In this document: positions 26,472-34,959 of the stretch, piece after piece
Layout: each line of letters opens with the position of its first letter
Position numbering within the stretch: the first letter of the stretch is position 1
Assembly (NCBI RefSeq): GCF_023284005.1
Contig: NZ_JAKIKS010000057.1
Coordinates: forward strand, 1-34,969
DNA from: Shewanella surugensis
Lineage (GTDB): Bacteria > Pseudomonadota > Gammaproteobacteria > Enterobacterales > Shewanellaceae
DNA: 34,969 nt
Reading direction: 5' to 3'
The notes under the pieces: model-generated
Told to the model about the DNA's origin: nothing
Database searches by the model: none
The model's input: only the letters and a program-made list of their open reading frames with translations
Program-made: the position numbers and the translations under genes

Positions 26472-27596
26472 ATGCGGATCAGTGCCAATTTTGATGGCGG
26501 TAATATCGACGTCATCAATGTACAAGCCCCAAATAATATCGAGCTTGCCATTTGTCCCGATGAAGGCGGTGAGTTTTTTCAATGGTTTAATTTTAAATTA
26601 GATGGCACCATCGGCATGCAATATCAATTGCATATTGTGAATGCTGATAAAGCCTCCTATCCACAAGGATGGGAAAATTATCAAGCGGTGGCCTCGTACG
26701 ATCGAGAACATTGGTTTAGGTTGCCGACGCGTTATCATGACGGACGCCTGTCCATTGAGGTTGAATTAGAGTGTGATTCTATTCAAATTGCGTATTTTGC
26801 CCCTTATAGCTATGAGCGTCATCAAGATTTACTGGCACAGTTTCAAGTCCATCCGATGGTGAGTGTCGAGCATTTAGGCTTAACACTCGATGAGCGGGAT
26901 TTAAGCTTGGTGAAGATCGGCGATGCTGATGAGTCTAAAGCCAGTGTGTGGATCACTGCTCGCCAACATCCGGGTGAGACGATGGCTGAGTGGTTAGTTG
27001 AGGGGTTGATATCTCAATTACTTGACGGTGACAATCCGGTTTCTCGGGCTTTATTAGCCAAAGCGAACTTTTATATCGTGCCTAATATGAATCCAGATGG
27101 CGGGGTGAGAGGCCATTTACGGACCAATGCTGCTGGCGTGAACTTAAACAGAGAGTGGCAATCACCTTCGCTTGAAAAAAGCCCTGAAGTTTTTCATGTG
27201 GTGAATAAAATGCAGCAAACCGGGGTGGATTTATTTTATGATGTTCATGGTGATGAAGATCTACCTTATGTGTTTCTTGCGGGCTGTGAAGGTGTGCCGC
27301 GTTTTGATGACGCCATGAATACGCTGCAACAGACGTTTGAAAATGCATTATTACTCGCCAGTCCTGATTTTCAAACTCAATTTGGCTATGATGAAGATGC
27401 GCCGGGGCAGGCTAATTTGACTGTGGCATCGAATTGGGTGGCTGATCGTTTTGGTTGTTTGTCTTATACATTAGAAATGCCCTTCAAAGATAATGATGAT
27501 TTAGCTGAGCCGATTCAAGCTTGGTCGCCCGAGCGGAGCATCTTATTAGGTGAAGCCTCTTTAGTGGCGATGAATGCCGTATTAAATAAACGATAG
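26472..27596 (+). CDS. M14-family zinc carboxypeptidase, cytosolic type
   Basis: A 374-residue peptidase with no signal peptide. An N-terminal beta-rich domain (about 1-125) precedes the M14 catalytic domain, the arrangement of the cytosolic carboxypeptidase (CCP/Nna1-like, M14D) branch. Zinc ligands are H166 and E169 in RQHPGETMAEW and H259 in YDVHGDED. NMNPDGGVRG (205-214) and RTNAAGVNLNREW (217-229) carry the substrate-binding arginines and asparagine, and the catalytic glutamate is E335 in TLEMPFKDN. All are present. Bacterial members trim C-terminal residues; the physiological substrate is unclear. A TTG at 26457 would add five residues, but AAGGAAG lies about nine bases before the ATG at 26472. 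Confidence 0.88.
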   Translation: MRISANFDGGNIDVINVQAPNNIELAICPDEGGEFFQWFNFKLDGTIGMQYQLHIVNADKASYPQGWENYQAVASYDREHWFRLPTRYHDGRLSIEVELECDSIQIAYFAPYSYERHQDLLAQFQVHPMVSVEHLGLTLDERDLSLVKIGDADESKASVWITARQHPGETMAEWLVEGLISQLLDGDNPVSRALLAKANFYIVPNMNPDGGVRGHLRTNAAGVNLNREWQSPSLEKSPEVFHVVNKMQQTGVDLFYDVHGDEDLPYVFLAGCEGVPRFDDAMNTLQQTFENALLLASPDFQTQFGYDEDAPGQANLTVASNWVADRFGCLSYTLEMPFKDNDDLAEPIQAWSPERSILLGEASLVAMNAVLNKR

Positions 27597-27691
27597 AAAT
27601 CAGGTATACTGTGATCCTCAAACGCCCTGAATCGTGTCTATTCAAGGCGCTTGGGGGATATTGAATATCGGTTTTTTCGAGGGGTGGAAAC

Positions 27692-28009
27692 ATGGCATTA
27701 GTCGCCTGTCCAAGTTGTCAAAAAAGAATTTCGAGCAAAGCGAGCACGTGTCCCCATTGTCATACAGGATTATCCGGTGATAATGAGTCACACATGCGTA
27801 TTAGCCATATCAAAAAATCAAACCAATTATTGAACCACAGCCTGCTTTCTCTAAGTTTGTTTATTTTTGGGGTAGTGTTGGGTTTTTGGGGCGGCGAAGT
27901 GGCCACCGGTTCGCGGGCTTATATTGCCGGGGCTTGTTTTATTTTTGGTTTTATTGGCTATTTAATATGCCGAATTAGGATCGTCTTACATAAGCGGAAA
28001 AGTGTATGA
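27692..28009 (+). CDS. Zinc-ribbon membrane protein
   Basis: A 105-residue protein. The N-terminus has two CxxC knuckles (CPSCQKR at 6-12 and CPHCH at 20-24), a zinc-ribbon of the type found in many small bacterial membrane proteins. Two transmembrane segments follow, at about residues 51-68 and 76-94, and a basic tail (RIRIVLHKRKS). The stop codon overlaps the yeaC start in ATGA (28006-28009), which points to translational coupling. Function unknown; the position next to yeaC is a recurrent arrangement I think is seen in related genomes but cannot verify. Confidence 0.75.
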   Translation: MALVACPSCQKRISSKASTCPHCHTGLSGDNESHMRISHIKKSNQLLNHSLLSLSLFIFGVVLGFWGGEVATGSRAYIAGACFIFGFIGYLICRIRIVLHKRKSV

Positions 28010-28302
28010 AAGATATCAGTCAAGTGATTGAAGAAATGCCTCAAGAAGTCTATGAGCGCCTTATTAGTGCCGTGGAACTGGGAAAGTGGGAAGATGGCAC
28101 TGTTCTTAGCGATGAGCAAAGAGCCTCGACGCAACAAGTGGTCATGTTGTATCAAGCAAAAAAGTTGCATCAAACGGATCATTTTACCATTGGCCGAGAA
28201 GGTCAAATTAATGAATTGTCCAAAGCTCAGCTTAAAAAAGAATTTAAAGCCGCCGATTTTAAAGGAGAGAGCATTGCTGCCTTTAAAAATGATGACTTAT
28301 AA
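28006..28302 (+). CDS. yeaC: YeaC-family (DUF1315) protein
   Basis: A 98-residue soluble protein of unknown function matching E. coli YeaC: YERLISAVELGKWEDG near residues 16-31, then VVMLYQAKKLHQTDHFTIG and INELSKAQLKKEF. It overlaps the zinc-ribbon gene by four bases (ATGA) and is followed by a convergent ansA gene with a 12-bp inverted repeat between. In E. coli too, yeaC lies by ansA/sppA, supporting the assignment. Confidence 0.88.
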   Translation: MKDISQVIEEMPQEVYERLISAVELGKWEDGTVLSDEQRASTQQVVMLYQAKKLHQTDHFTIGREGQINELSKAQLKKEFKAADFKGESIAAFKNDDL

Positions 28303-28363
28303 TAGGTAATCGCTTAGGCGTTAATGAGTGAGACAGCAGATGACTCTTGCTGTTTAGCGTATG

Positions 28364-28398
28364 TTGATGAACTCAGTTTGGTCGATTGAGTTCATCAA
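28364..28398. terminator. Bidirectional hairpin between yeaC and ansA
   Basis: Perfect 12-bp arms, TTGATGAACTCA and TGAGTTCATCAA, with an 11-base loop, lying between the convergent yeaC and ansA stops. No long U-tract on the plus side; it probably ends or protects both transcripts. Confidence 0.6.
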
Positions 28399-28432
28399 AG
28401 CACTTTCATTTACAGACTCATCGATACTGAAG

Positions 28433-29449
28433 TTAATCGACACTGAGCTCGCCGACTAAATCTTCAAGCATAGCTTGGCGTATTTCATCCGCTGTCATGT
28501 CGGTTGACAATAAATAGTGTAACTTTGCCAAGGCCGCCTCAGTGGTCATATCGCCACCACTGATCACCCCCGAAGCCGCTAATGCATTACCCGTTGCATA
28601 GCCCCCCATATTGACTTTACCTTGCAGACATTGAGTCAGGTTGACTAAGATCACTCCGCGTTCATGGGCCGCTCTAAGGATCGCTAATAGTGCGGGTGTT
28701 TGAGGAGCATTGCCCACACCAAAAGTGAGTAAGATCAGCGCCTTGACGGGTTGTTGCAGCACATTATTAAAAATATCTGTCGAAATGCCAGGATAAAGGG
28801 TGACCACGCCGATGGGTTGCGGGCTGATATTTGCAACGGTTAAGACGGGTTGCTTGTCAGGCTTGCCAATTTGACCGGCATGTAATCTGATTTTGATGCC
28901 GGCTTCTAATAGCATCGGAAAGTTAGGGGAAGCGAAGGCATTAAAGCCGTCAGCATGGGCTTTAGTGGTGCGATTACCTCGAAATAACCGATTATTAAAG
29001 AACAGGCCGACTTCGGCAATGGGGTAATTGGCGGCAATATATAAGGCATTGAGTAAATTGGTTTGCCCGTCTGATCTTAACTGAGCCAGTGGGATTTGAG
29101 AGCCGGTGACGATGACGGGTTTCGATAAACCTTGCAGCATAAAAGACAGCGCTGATGCGGTAAAGGCCATAGTATCGGTGCCATGTAAAATCACAAAGCC
29201 ATCATAGTGATCATAATTGGCTTTAATATCATTAGCGATTAATTGCCAATCAGTAGGGGCCATATCGGAAGAATCAATCAAGGGATCGTATTCATGAATG
29301 ACAAAGTCGGGCATTTCGGTGTGATAAAACTCGGGCATGTCTTTCACACAGCGGGTCAAAAAGCCTGCGACAGGGGCAAATCCGTTGGCGGTTTTTTCCA
29401 TTCCTATGGTGCCACCTGTGTAGGCGACATAGATTGAACGTTTAGTCAT
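28433..29449 (-). CDS. ansA: Type I (cytoplasmic) L-asparaginase
   Basis: Hydrolyses L-asparagine to aspartate and ammonia. The 338-residue product matches E. coli AnsA over its whole length: YVAYTGGTIGMEKTANG with nucleophile threonine T14, the second active-site block VILHGTDTMAFTASALSFML, SQIPLAQLRSDGQ, RGNRTTKAHADGF, LLTFGVGNAPQ and KVNMGGYATGNALA. There is no signal peptide, so it is the constitutive cytoplasmic enzyme and not the periplasmic AnsB. It lies downstream of sppA on the same strand, separated by 152 bases and an intrinsic terminator, as in E. coli. Confidence 0.95.
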   Translation of the reverse strand: MTKRSIYVAYTGGTIGMEKTANGFAPVAGFLTRCVKDMPEFYHTEMPDFVIHEYDPLIDSSDMAPTDWQLIANDIKANYDHYDGFVILHGTDTMAFTASALSFMLQGLSKPVIVTGSQIPLAQLRSDGQTNLLNALYIAANYPIAEVGLFFNNRLFRGNRTTKAHADGFNAFASPNFPMLLEAGIKIRLHAGQIGKPDKQPVLTVANISPQPIGVVTLYPGISTDIFNNVLQQPVKALILLTFGVGNAPQTPALLAILRAAHERGVILVNLTQCLQGKVNMGGYATGNALAASGVISGGDMTTEAALAKLHYLLSTDMTADEIRQAMLEDLVGELSVD

Positions 29450-29499
29450 AATTCATTCGGCATAGAGATCAATATCCAGAGTATACGATTTTAGTGATA

Positions 29500-29527
29500 A
29501 AAAAGCCCAGTAAAAACTGGGCTTTTT
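29500..29527 (-). terminator. Intrinsic terminator of sppA
   Basis: AAAAAGCCCAGT and ACTGGGCTTTTT arms with a 4-base loop, flanked by A and T runs on both sides, so it can work in either direction. It follows the sppA stop by about 75 bases and precedes ansA. Confidence 0.85.
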
Positions 29528-29601
29528 AGTGCTAAAAGTGCATTAAGCGGGTATTAAATATCACGCTTGATACTCTGCATCTTCAACGGCTCGAGTATCG
29601 C

Positions 29602-31449
29602 TTATAGATTACAAGTATCACAATATAAGTACACGCCATTGGGATCATCAAATGAAGAGAAGGTGCTCAACATGTTTTCCCATTTTGACATCAAGGCACC
29701 CATCACTTTACTGTGTGTTTGTGTTTGACTATGAGGCAAGTAAACCGAGGCGGTGGCAAAAATATCTTGAATAATTTGCTCTTGTGGGCTGAGTTTTTGC
29801 TCAATCAGTTTGGTGTCATATTTTGTGAGCTTGGCCATTTCTGCTGCTTTGCTCACGGCTTGTTGTATATCACCTAACTCATCAACCAGTCCCAACTTAA
29901 GGGCTTGACGTCCTGTCCACACTCGGCCTTGGGCAATGTTATCCACGGCTGGTTTTTTCATGTCACGGCCGTTGGCCACTATAGAGATGAAGTTGTCATA
30001 ACCGCGTTCAATATTACGTTGAATAACCTCACGAAATTGAGGGGTGAGATCTCGGGTGACACTAAAGCCTGCCCAAGCTGATGTGCCCACACCGTCGGTG
30101 TAAATGCCTAAGTCGGCTAGCGAGTCTTTAAAGGTGGGGATCAGGCCAAAAATACCGATTGAGCCGGTTAAGGTGGTGGGTGTGGCAAAGATATAATCGG
30201 CATCGGCTGAAATCCAATAACCGCCCGATGCCGCATAACTGCCCATACTGACAATAATGGGTTTGTTGGCCGCTTTGATGGCCAAGACTTCTTGACGGAT
30301 TTGCTCTGAGGCAAACGCGCTGCCGCCAGGGCTGTCTACACGTAACACAATGGCTTTGACATGGTTATCAAATCGCGCTTGTCTCAGTAGTTTCGACGTA
30401 CTTTCTCCGCCAATTTCACCACTGGGTTGATTACCATTGAGTATGGTGCCTTTGGCCACAATAATGGCCACCTTGTTAGGCTCTGTGGGTTGATACTGAG
30501 ATTTTACAATGGGTAAGTAATCGGAAAAACTGATCTGTTTGTAATCATCGCCTTTATTGGCTTTGCCGACTCTATCGACCATGGCGAGCCTAAAGTCTTC
30601 AGCGGTACTTAAGCTATCCACCCAATGGAGATTAAGGGCCATTTTGGCCATGTCATTATTAGCTTTATCCAGTTGAGCTAAGTATTGCTCAGGGGTTAAG
30701 ATCAACTGCTCAGGTTTGATATGACGATTACTCGCCACCACTTGGCTATAGCTTTGCCATAAGTTGGTGAGTAAGCTCATATTGGCTTCTTTCGCCGCAG
30801 GCGACATGTCATCACGGATCAGTGGCTCGATAGCGGATTTAAAGGTGCCGACTCTGAAGACATTCATCTTAATTTTGAGTTTATTCAATGCCGATTGAAA
30901 ATATTGACGGTAACGTCCAAGGCCTTCAATACCAACTTGCCCTTGTGGGTTTAAATAAATGGTATCGGCAAAACTGGCGAGGAAGTATTGATTTTGCTCA
31001 TAGCTATTGGCGTTAGCGATGATCGGTTTACCGGAGGCTTTAAAGGTGGTGAGTGCATCACCAATCGATTGTAATTTGCTCAGTCCTGCGCCTTGTAAAT
31101 GGTCTAAATTCAGCACCAAGGTGCTGATATTTTGATCTTCGGCAGCATTGTCGATCACCTTGATGACATCGGAGAGTAAAATCTCCTTGTCAGCACTGTT
31201 CTCCCTTTCACTATTCATGATGGCTTCAAGCGGGGCTACGGGCTTTTTTTGCTCGACAATATCGCCGGATAAATTGAGCACTAAGGCTGCGCCTTTCTCA
31301 ACACTGACATTCTCTTCTGAGCTTAGCCCCACAAGAACCGCGATCAGTAATCCAAAAAAAATGAGATTGAGAATAAGTTTACGAATACCGTTAACAGTAC
31401 TCCAAATAATACAGAATATCTTTTTTAAAAATGAAGGTTTAGCGGGCAT
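29602..31449 (-). CDS. sppA: Signal peptide peptidase SppA, 67K type
   Basis: Membrane-anchored serine protease that degrades cleaved signal peptides in the inner membrane, facing the periplasm. At 615 residues it is the long, tandem-domain form. The N-terminal anchor is at about residues 24-44 (LILNLIFFGLLIAVLVGL). The general-base lysine K204 lies in RVGTFKSAIEPL of the first repeat, and the nucleophile S408 in SMGSYAASGGYWIS of the second, matching K209 and S409 in E. coli. DSPGGSAFASEQI and the substrate-binding GSIGIFG block are also present. It is divergent from fadH with 154 bases between starts, and upstream of ansA. Confidence 0.96.
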   Translation of the reverse strand: MPAKPSFLKKIFCIIWSTVNGIRKLILNLIFFGLLIAVLVGLSSEENVSVEKGAALVLNLSGDIVEQKKPVAPLEAIMNSERENSADKEILLSDVIKVIDNAAEDQNISTLVLNLDHLQGAGLSKLQSIGDALTTFKASGKPIIANANSYEQNQYFLASFADTIYLNPQGQVGIEGLGRYRQYFQSALNKLKIKMNVFRVGTFKSAIEPLIRDDMSPAAKEANMSLLTNLWQSYSQVVASNRHIKPEQLILTPEQYLAQLDKANNDMAKMALNLHWVDSLSTAEDFRLAMVDRVGKANKGDDYKQISFSDYLPIVKSQYQPTEPNKVAIIVAKGTILNGNQPSGEIGGESTSKLLRQARFDNHVKAIVLRVDSPGGSAFASEQIRQEVLAIKAANKPIIVSMGSYAASGGYWISADADYIFATPTTLTGSIGIFGLIPTFKDSLADLGIYTDGVGTSAWAGFSVTRDLTPQFREVIQRNIERGYDNFISIVANGRDMKKPAVDNIAQGRVWTGRQALKLGLVDELGDIQQAVSKAAEMAKLTKYDTKLIEQKLSPQEQIIQDIFATASVYLPHSQTQTHSKVMGALMSKWENMLSTFSSFDDPNGVYLYCDTCNL

Positions 31450-31603
31450 TTTCCACTCCTTTATGACGTGATTGAGGCCATGTTAACTGAATTAATGCAC
31501 AGATGGAAAACCCAATTGTAAACCGAAGCCCCATTACCTTATTGAGCTTAGTACAGACTCAAGGTATGCTGAATTAAATCATTTGTTTAAAAAGGATGTT
31601 TGA

Positions 31604-33619
31604 ATGTCGTTTCCGCATTTACTAGAACCCTTGGATCTAGGCCATACTCAATTGAAAAATAGAGTTTTAATGGGCTCCATGCACACTGGCTTAGAAGAAG
31701 AAAAGGGCGGATTTGAGAAACTGGCCGCATTTTATAAAGAACGTGCAGCAGGTGGCGTGGGCCTGATCGTCACTGGCGGAATCTCTCCCAATTTACGTGG
31801 ACGATTAGCGCCGAATGCCTGTCAGCTCAGTTTTTCTTGGCAAGTGAAGAAACACACGATTGTGACTCAGGCTGTGCATGAGGTGGGCGGAAAAATTTGC
31901 ATGCAATTACTCCATGCGGGGCGTTATGGTTATCATCCTTTTTCGCAAGCGCCGAGTAAGATTAAATCGCCGATTACCCCTTTTACGCCCAGTGCCATGT
32001 CAGCAAGGCAAGTCAAAGGCACCATCAAAGATTATGCTACCAGCGCCGCCTTGGCGAAAAAAGCGGGTTATGATGGCGTTGAAGTGATGGGCTCTGAAGG
32101 TTATCTCATCAATCAGTTTGTCAGTGCTCGCACCAATAAGCGCACTGATGAATGGGGCGGCGCATTTGAAAATAGAGCCAAATTCCCGCTTGAAATTGTG
32201 CGCAGTATTCGCGAGAAAGTGGGTAATGACTTTATCATCATTTTTCGCTTATCGATGCTGGATTTGGTGGATAATGGCTCCACGTGGGAAGAAGTGGTGC
32301 AACTGGCGAAAGCGTTAGAGCAAGCGGGCGTCTCCATTTTAAATACTGGAATTGGCTGGCATGAGGCGAGGGTACCGACCATTGCGACGAGTGTTCCTCG
32401 CGGTGCGTTTGCGTGGGTCACCGAAAGGCTTAAAAAAGAAGTGTCATTGCCGTTAGTCGCTACCAATCGCATTAATACTCCTGAAATCGCCGAGCACATT
32501 CTTTCATCGGGCCAAGCCGATATGGTGTCGATGGCACGGCCTTTCTTAGCCGATGCTGATTTTGTCAATAAAGCCGCCGCCAATACGCCTGAACAGATCA
32601 ATACCTGTATCGGCTGTAATCAGGCCTGCTTAGATCATACCTTTGCATTAAAGCGCGCCACTTGTTTGGTGAATCCGCGCGCCTGCTATGAAATGGAAAT
32701 CAACTTTAGCCCCACGGCGCATAAGAAACGTATTGCGGTGATGGGTGCTGGCCCTGCGGGGATGGCTTTTTCGGTGTATGCGGCGAGTCGCGGCCATGAC
32801 GTGGTGCTTTTTGAAGCTAAATCTGAGGTGGGTGGTCAGTTTAATCTGGCGCGTAAAATCCCGGGAAAAGAAGAGTTTAATGAAACCATTCGCTATTTTC
32901 TTGAACAAATTAAATTGAATAAGGTGGACTTAAGGCTTAATACGCGGCTCGATGCTTCTGTGGTGCGCGATGAAGCTTTCGATGAAATTGTGATGGCCTC
33001 GGGCGTACTGCCAAGAGAAATTGACTTACCGGGCTTTGATTCACCCAAAGTGGTGGATTATCAGCAAGTGTTAAGCGGGCAAGTGACGGTGGGCGATAAA
33101 GTGGCGCTGATAGGCGCTGGCGGTATAGGCTTTGATATGGCACACTTTTTAGGCGAAGCAGAGTCGAGTACATTGCAACCGGATAAATGGCTCAAGCAAT
33201 GGGGGATTGATAAAACCTATCAAGATCGTGGCGGCTTGATGGCACCAGAAAAAGAAGCGGTGCATAAACAGCTGTATTTATTACAACGTAAAACCAGCAA
33301 GATGGGTAAAGGCTTGGGTAAAACGACTGGTTGGATCCATCGCTTAGTATTAAAGCAGCATCAAGTCATTCAAAAAGTCGGCGTCAATTACGAGAAATTT
33401 GATGAACAAGGTTTGCATATCAGTATTGATGGTCAAAGCGAAGTGCTGGATGTGGATCATGTGGTGTTGTGCGCTGGCCAAGTGTCCAATCGCACCTTAC
33501 TCGAAGAAATGCAGTCCACGGGACTGCCTGTGCACATGATTGGCGGCGTCGATGTGGCCGCCGAATTGGATGCCAAGCGGGCGATTCGCCAAGGGGCAGA
33601 ATTGGCGATTAAACTTTAG
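31604..33619 (+). CDS. fadH: 2,4-dienoyl-CoA reductase (NADPH)
   Basis: Reduces 2,4-dienoyl-CoA intermediates during beta-oxidation of unsaturated fatty acids. The 671-residue protein has the E. coli FadH layout: an FMN-binding TIM barrel (about 1-330) with Y167 in GSEGYLIN and H253 in GIGWHEAR at the catalytic positions, a 4Fe-4S site of four cysteines (C335, C338, C342, C354) in CIGCNQAC and RATC, then FAD-binding (VMGAGPAGMAFS) and NADPH-binding (VALIGAGGIGFD) domains. AGGAT lies about seven bases before the ATG. It is monocistronic, ending in a good terminator. Confidence 0.97.
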   Translation: MSFPHLLEPLDLGHTQLKNRVLMGSMHTGLEEEKGGFEKLAAFYKERAAGGVGLIVTGGISPNLRGRLAPNACQLSFSWQVKKHTIVTQAVHEVGGKICMQLLHAGRYGYHPFSQAPSKIKSPITPFTPSAMSARQVKGTIKDYATSAALAKKAGYDGVEVMGSEGYLINQFVSARTNKRTDEWGGAFENRAKFPLEIVRSIREKVGNDFIIIFRLSMLDLVDNGSTWEEVVQLAKALEQAGVSILNTGIGWHEARVPTIATSVPRGAFAWVTERLKKEVSLPLVATNRINTPEIAEHILSSGQADMVSMARPFLADADFVNKAAANTPEQINTCIGCNQACLDHTFALKRATCLVNPRACYEMEINFSPTAHKKRIAVMGAGPAGMAFSVYAASRGHDVVLFEAKSEVGGQFNLARKIPGKEEFNETIRYFLEQIKLNKVDLRLNTRLDASVVRDEAFDEIVMASGVLPREIDLPGFDSPKVVDYQQVLSGQVTVGDKVALIGAGGIGFDMAHFLGEAESSTLQPDKWLKQWGIDKTYQDRGGLMAPEKEAVHKQLYLLQRKTSKMGKGLGKTTGWIHRLVLKQHQVIQKVGVNYEKFDEQGLHISIDGQSEVLDVDHVVLCAGQVSNRTLLEEMQSTGLPVHMIGGVDVAAELDAKRAIRQGAELAIKL

Positions 33620-33668
33620 CGTGAACGGTAAAGTTTAATTGGGTATTCTGTGTCAGCTTTCTGATCTT

Positions 33669-33699
33669 GGCTAGCTTGAGGAATAAGCTAGCCTTTTTT
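33669..33699 (+). terminator. Intrinsic terminator of fadH
   Basis: GGCTAGCTT and AAGCTAGCC perfect arms, 7-base loop, then six T residues. It lies 50 bases past the fadH stop. Confidence 0.9.
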
Positions 33700-33705
33700 G
33701 ATCTG

Positions 33706-33750
33706 CATTGTTACCGCAGGTTAAGATTGTGGATGTTCATCCACACTGGG
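33706..33750. repeat. Hairpin repeat, copy 1
   Basis: Left flank CATTGTTACCGCAGGTTAAG, stem TGTGGATG-tt-CATCCACA at 33728-33745, right flank CTGGG. Flanks match copy 2 while the stem differs. Confidence 0.6.
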
Positions 33751-33820
33751 CATCATAAACTAGCGTTTGGCTCCAGTGGTATTGGCTAGTATTTTTGAGC
33801 TTTTAGCCTTACTGATGACT

Positions 33821-33867
33821 CATTGCTGCCGCAGGCTAAGATCGTGAGTTCCCACTCACACTGGGGC
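33821..33867. repeat. Hairpin repeat, copy 2
   Basis: Left flank CATTGCTGCCGCAGGCTAAG, stem GTGAGT-tccc-ACTCAC at 33844-33859, right flank ACTGGGG. The left flank differs from copy 1 by three transitions in its first 20 bases. Confidence 0.6.
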
Positions 33868-34050
33868 AATAGGGGTTATACAGCAATCCCCTCTTGCTGA
33901 TTTTTGGTAAATAGTCCTGCAGCTCAAACTAAGTTAGCAGTGTTGAAATACAGCCTCATTTATCGTTAAAAATATTCTAACATTTCCGGTGGTGCATCCA
34001 GTGTTGTCATCAGAACGTGTACTGGGATTACATAACTTCAATTGTATTTA

Positions 34051-34163
34051 TTGCCTGCGGCAGGCTTATGTGTAAATGCAAAAATAACACACCGTGAATA
34101 TGTTCCTATAGGCTCAACGAAAACATCCCTGTTTCCGATGGTTATTTTTGCATTCACACTGGG
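34051..34163. repeat. Hairpin repeat, copy 3 (long-stem form)
   Basis: Left flank begins TTGCCTGCGGCAGGCTTATG. Stem arms are about 19 bases, TGTAAATGCAAAAATAAC at 34071-34088 and its complement at 34140-34157 with one mismatch, enclosing about 50 bases. The right flank CACTGGG matches the other copies. Confidence 0.5.
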
Positions 34164-34538
34164 TTTTAAAAGCGTAAAGATCAAAAGTCAGTGTGTTTCT
34201 TATTGCTGAGATCTAGGCTCCGCTTATATCACTCATTTCCCAAGATTGTTAGCAGTCAATATATTAAAAATGTTTAGATTATGATTTGATGGACGATTAG
34301 CATTGATATCTTGTAGAGTTTTATATAGGTTGTTGATTAATAATGGCTGGCTATAGCTATTTTCAAGGTAGGAGGTCATTTCAATCTCTTTGGGTTTGAT
34401 TTCCCGCAGCTTGCTGCGTAAGTTTTAGTCTTTTAGTCTTTCAGTATCCTAAATACCCCGCTTCGCGAAGCGAAGTCGAGCCAAAGGCAAGATAGCTTGC
34501 TGCGGGGATTTTTATTACGATCGTTGAAGGTGGCACTA

Positions 34539-34835
34539 GTGACAGAAGAGCAATTTAATCGAACTTTACAGTCTGTGGGGCAAAGCTGCTTTGTTAAGTT
34601 TTTTGACGTATTTTCTTCGAAAGTTAGTACGCGTGAAGAGATGATAGAGAAACTAAAATCAGAAACTGACTATACCGAAGGATCGTGTATATCTCGAACA
34701 AGCCACGCAAAGAGTCTTATTGAAGCAGGTGTTGCTGGTCGAGTATTTGAACAAGTGATAAATTCTAATTCATCAAAAATATCAGATGAAACTAGAGACT
34801 TAGCTAGAAAATATACTATTAATTCAAACATATAA
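34539..34835 (+). CDS. Hypothetical protein
   Basis: A protein of about 98 residues with a GTG start: GAAGGTGG ends five bases upstream of the GTG at 34539, and upstream codons of the open frame (from 34497) fall in a palindromic repeat, so I reject the longer reading. The sequence is soluble, charged and mostly helical (TEEQFNRTLQSVG, STREEMIEKLKSET, HAKSLIEAG, DETRDLARKY), with no signal peptide or membrane segment and two cysteines. I do not recognise a family. Composition looks like a real protein. It is preceded by hairpin repeats and followed by what may be a mobile element, so it could be accessory. Confidence 0.55.
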   Translation: MTEEQFNRTLQSVGQSCFVKFFDVFSSKVSTREEMIEKLKSETDYTEGSCISRTSHAKSLIEAGVAGRVFEQVINSNSSKISDETRDLARKYTINSNI

Positions 34836-34894
34836 TAAATGCATTAATATGATTTATTACGAGCTATAGTCGTTTCTGGTGTATGAGGATAAAG

Positions 34895-34959
34895 CATTGC
34901 GATGTAACCTGTTAATTGATCTTGGCCGATCAACAATTAACAAAAGGAACATCGCAATG
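34895..34959 (+). promoter_or_regulatory. Leader hairpin that buries RBS and start codon
   Basis: Arms CATTGCGATGT (34895-34905) and ACATCGCAATG (34949-34959) are perfectly complementary, and an inner stem pairs GTTAATTGATC (34911-34921) with 34928-34941 apart from a three-base bulge. The internal loop places CCT (34908-34910) opposite the AGG of the Shine-Dalgarno. The right arm ends in the ATG itself. In the folded RNA both ribosome-binding elements are paired. Confidence 0.65.

Larger units (their letters stand above)
33620..34538. other. Intergenic region with hairpin repeats
   Basis: No gene. It holds the fadH terminator, three members of a hairpin repeat family (33706-34163) and a GC-rich palindromic segment at 34456-34507 (outer arms CCCCGC and GCGGGG, inner perfect palindrome GCTTCGCGAAGC at 34460-34471), followed by ATTTTTATT. 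A shorter CCGCAG-ctt-GCTGCG-like stem lies near 34405. Confidence 0.5.

Noticed and set aside
32113..32601. 162-codon frame antisense to fadH
   Set aside because: Mirror of the fadH codon pattern; no domain, RBS or plausible composition.
33706..34163. CRISPR array
   Set aside because: Only three unequal copies, irregular spacing and internal palindromes; not repeat-spacer structure.
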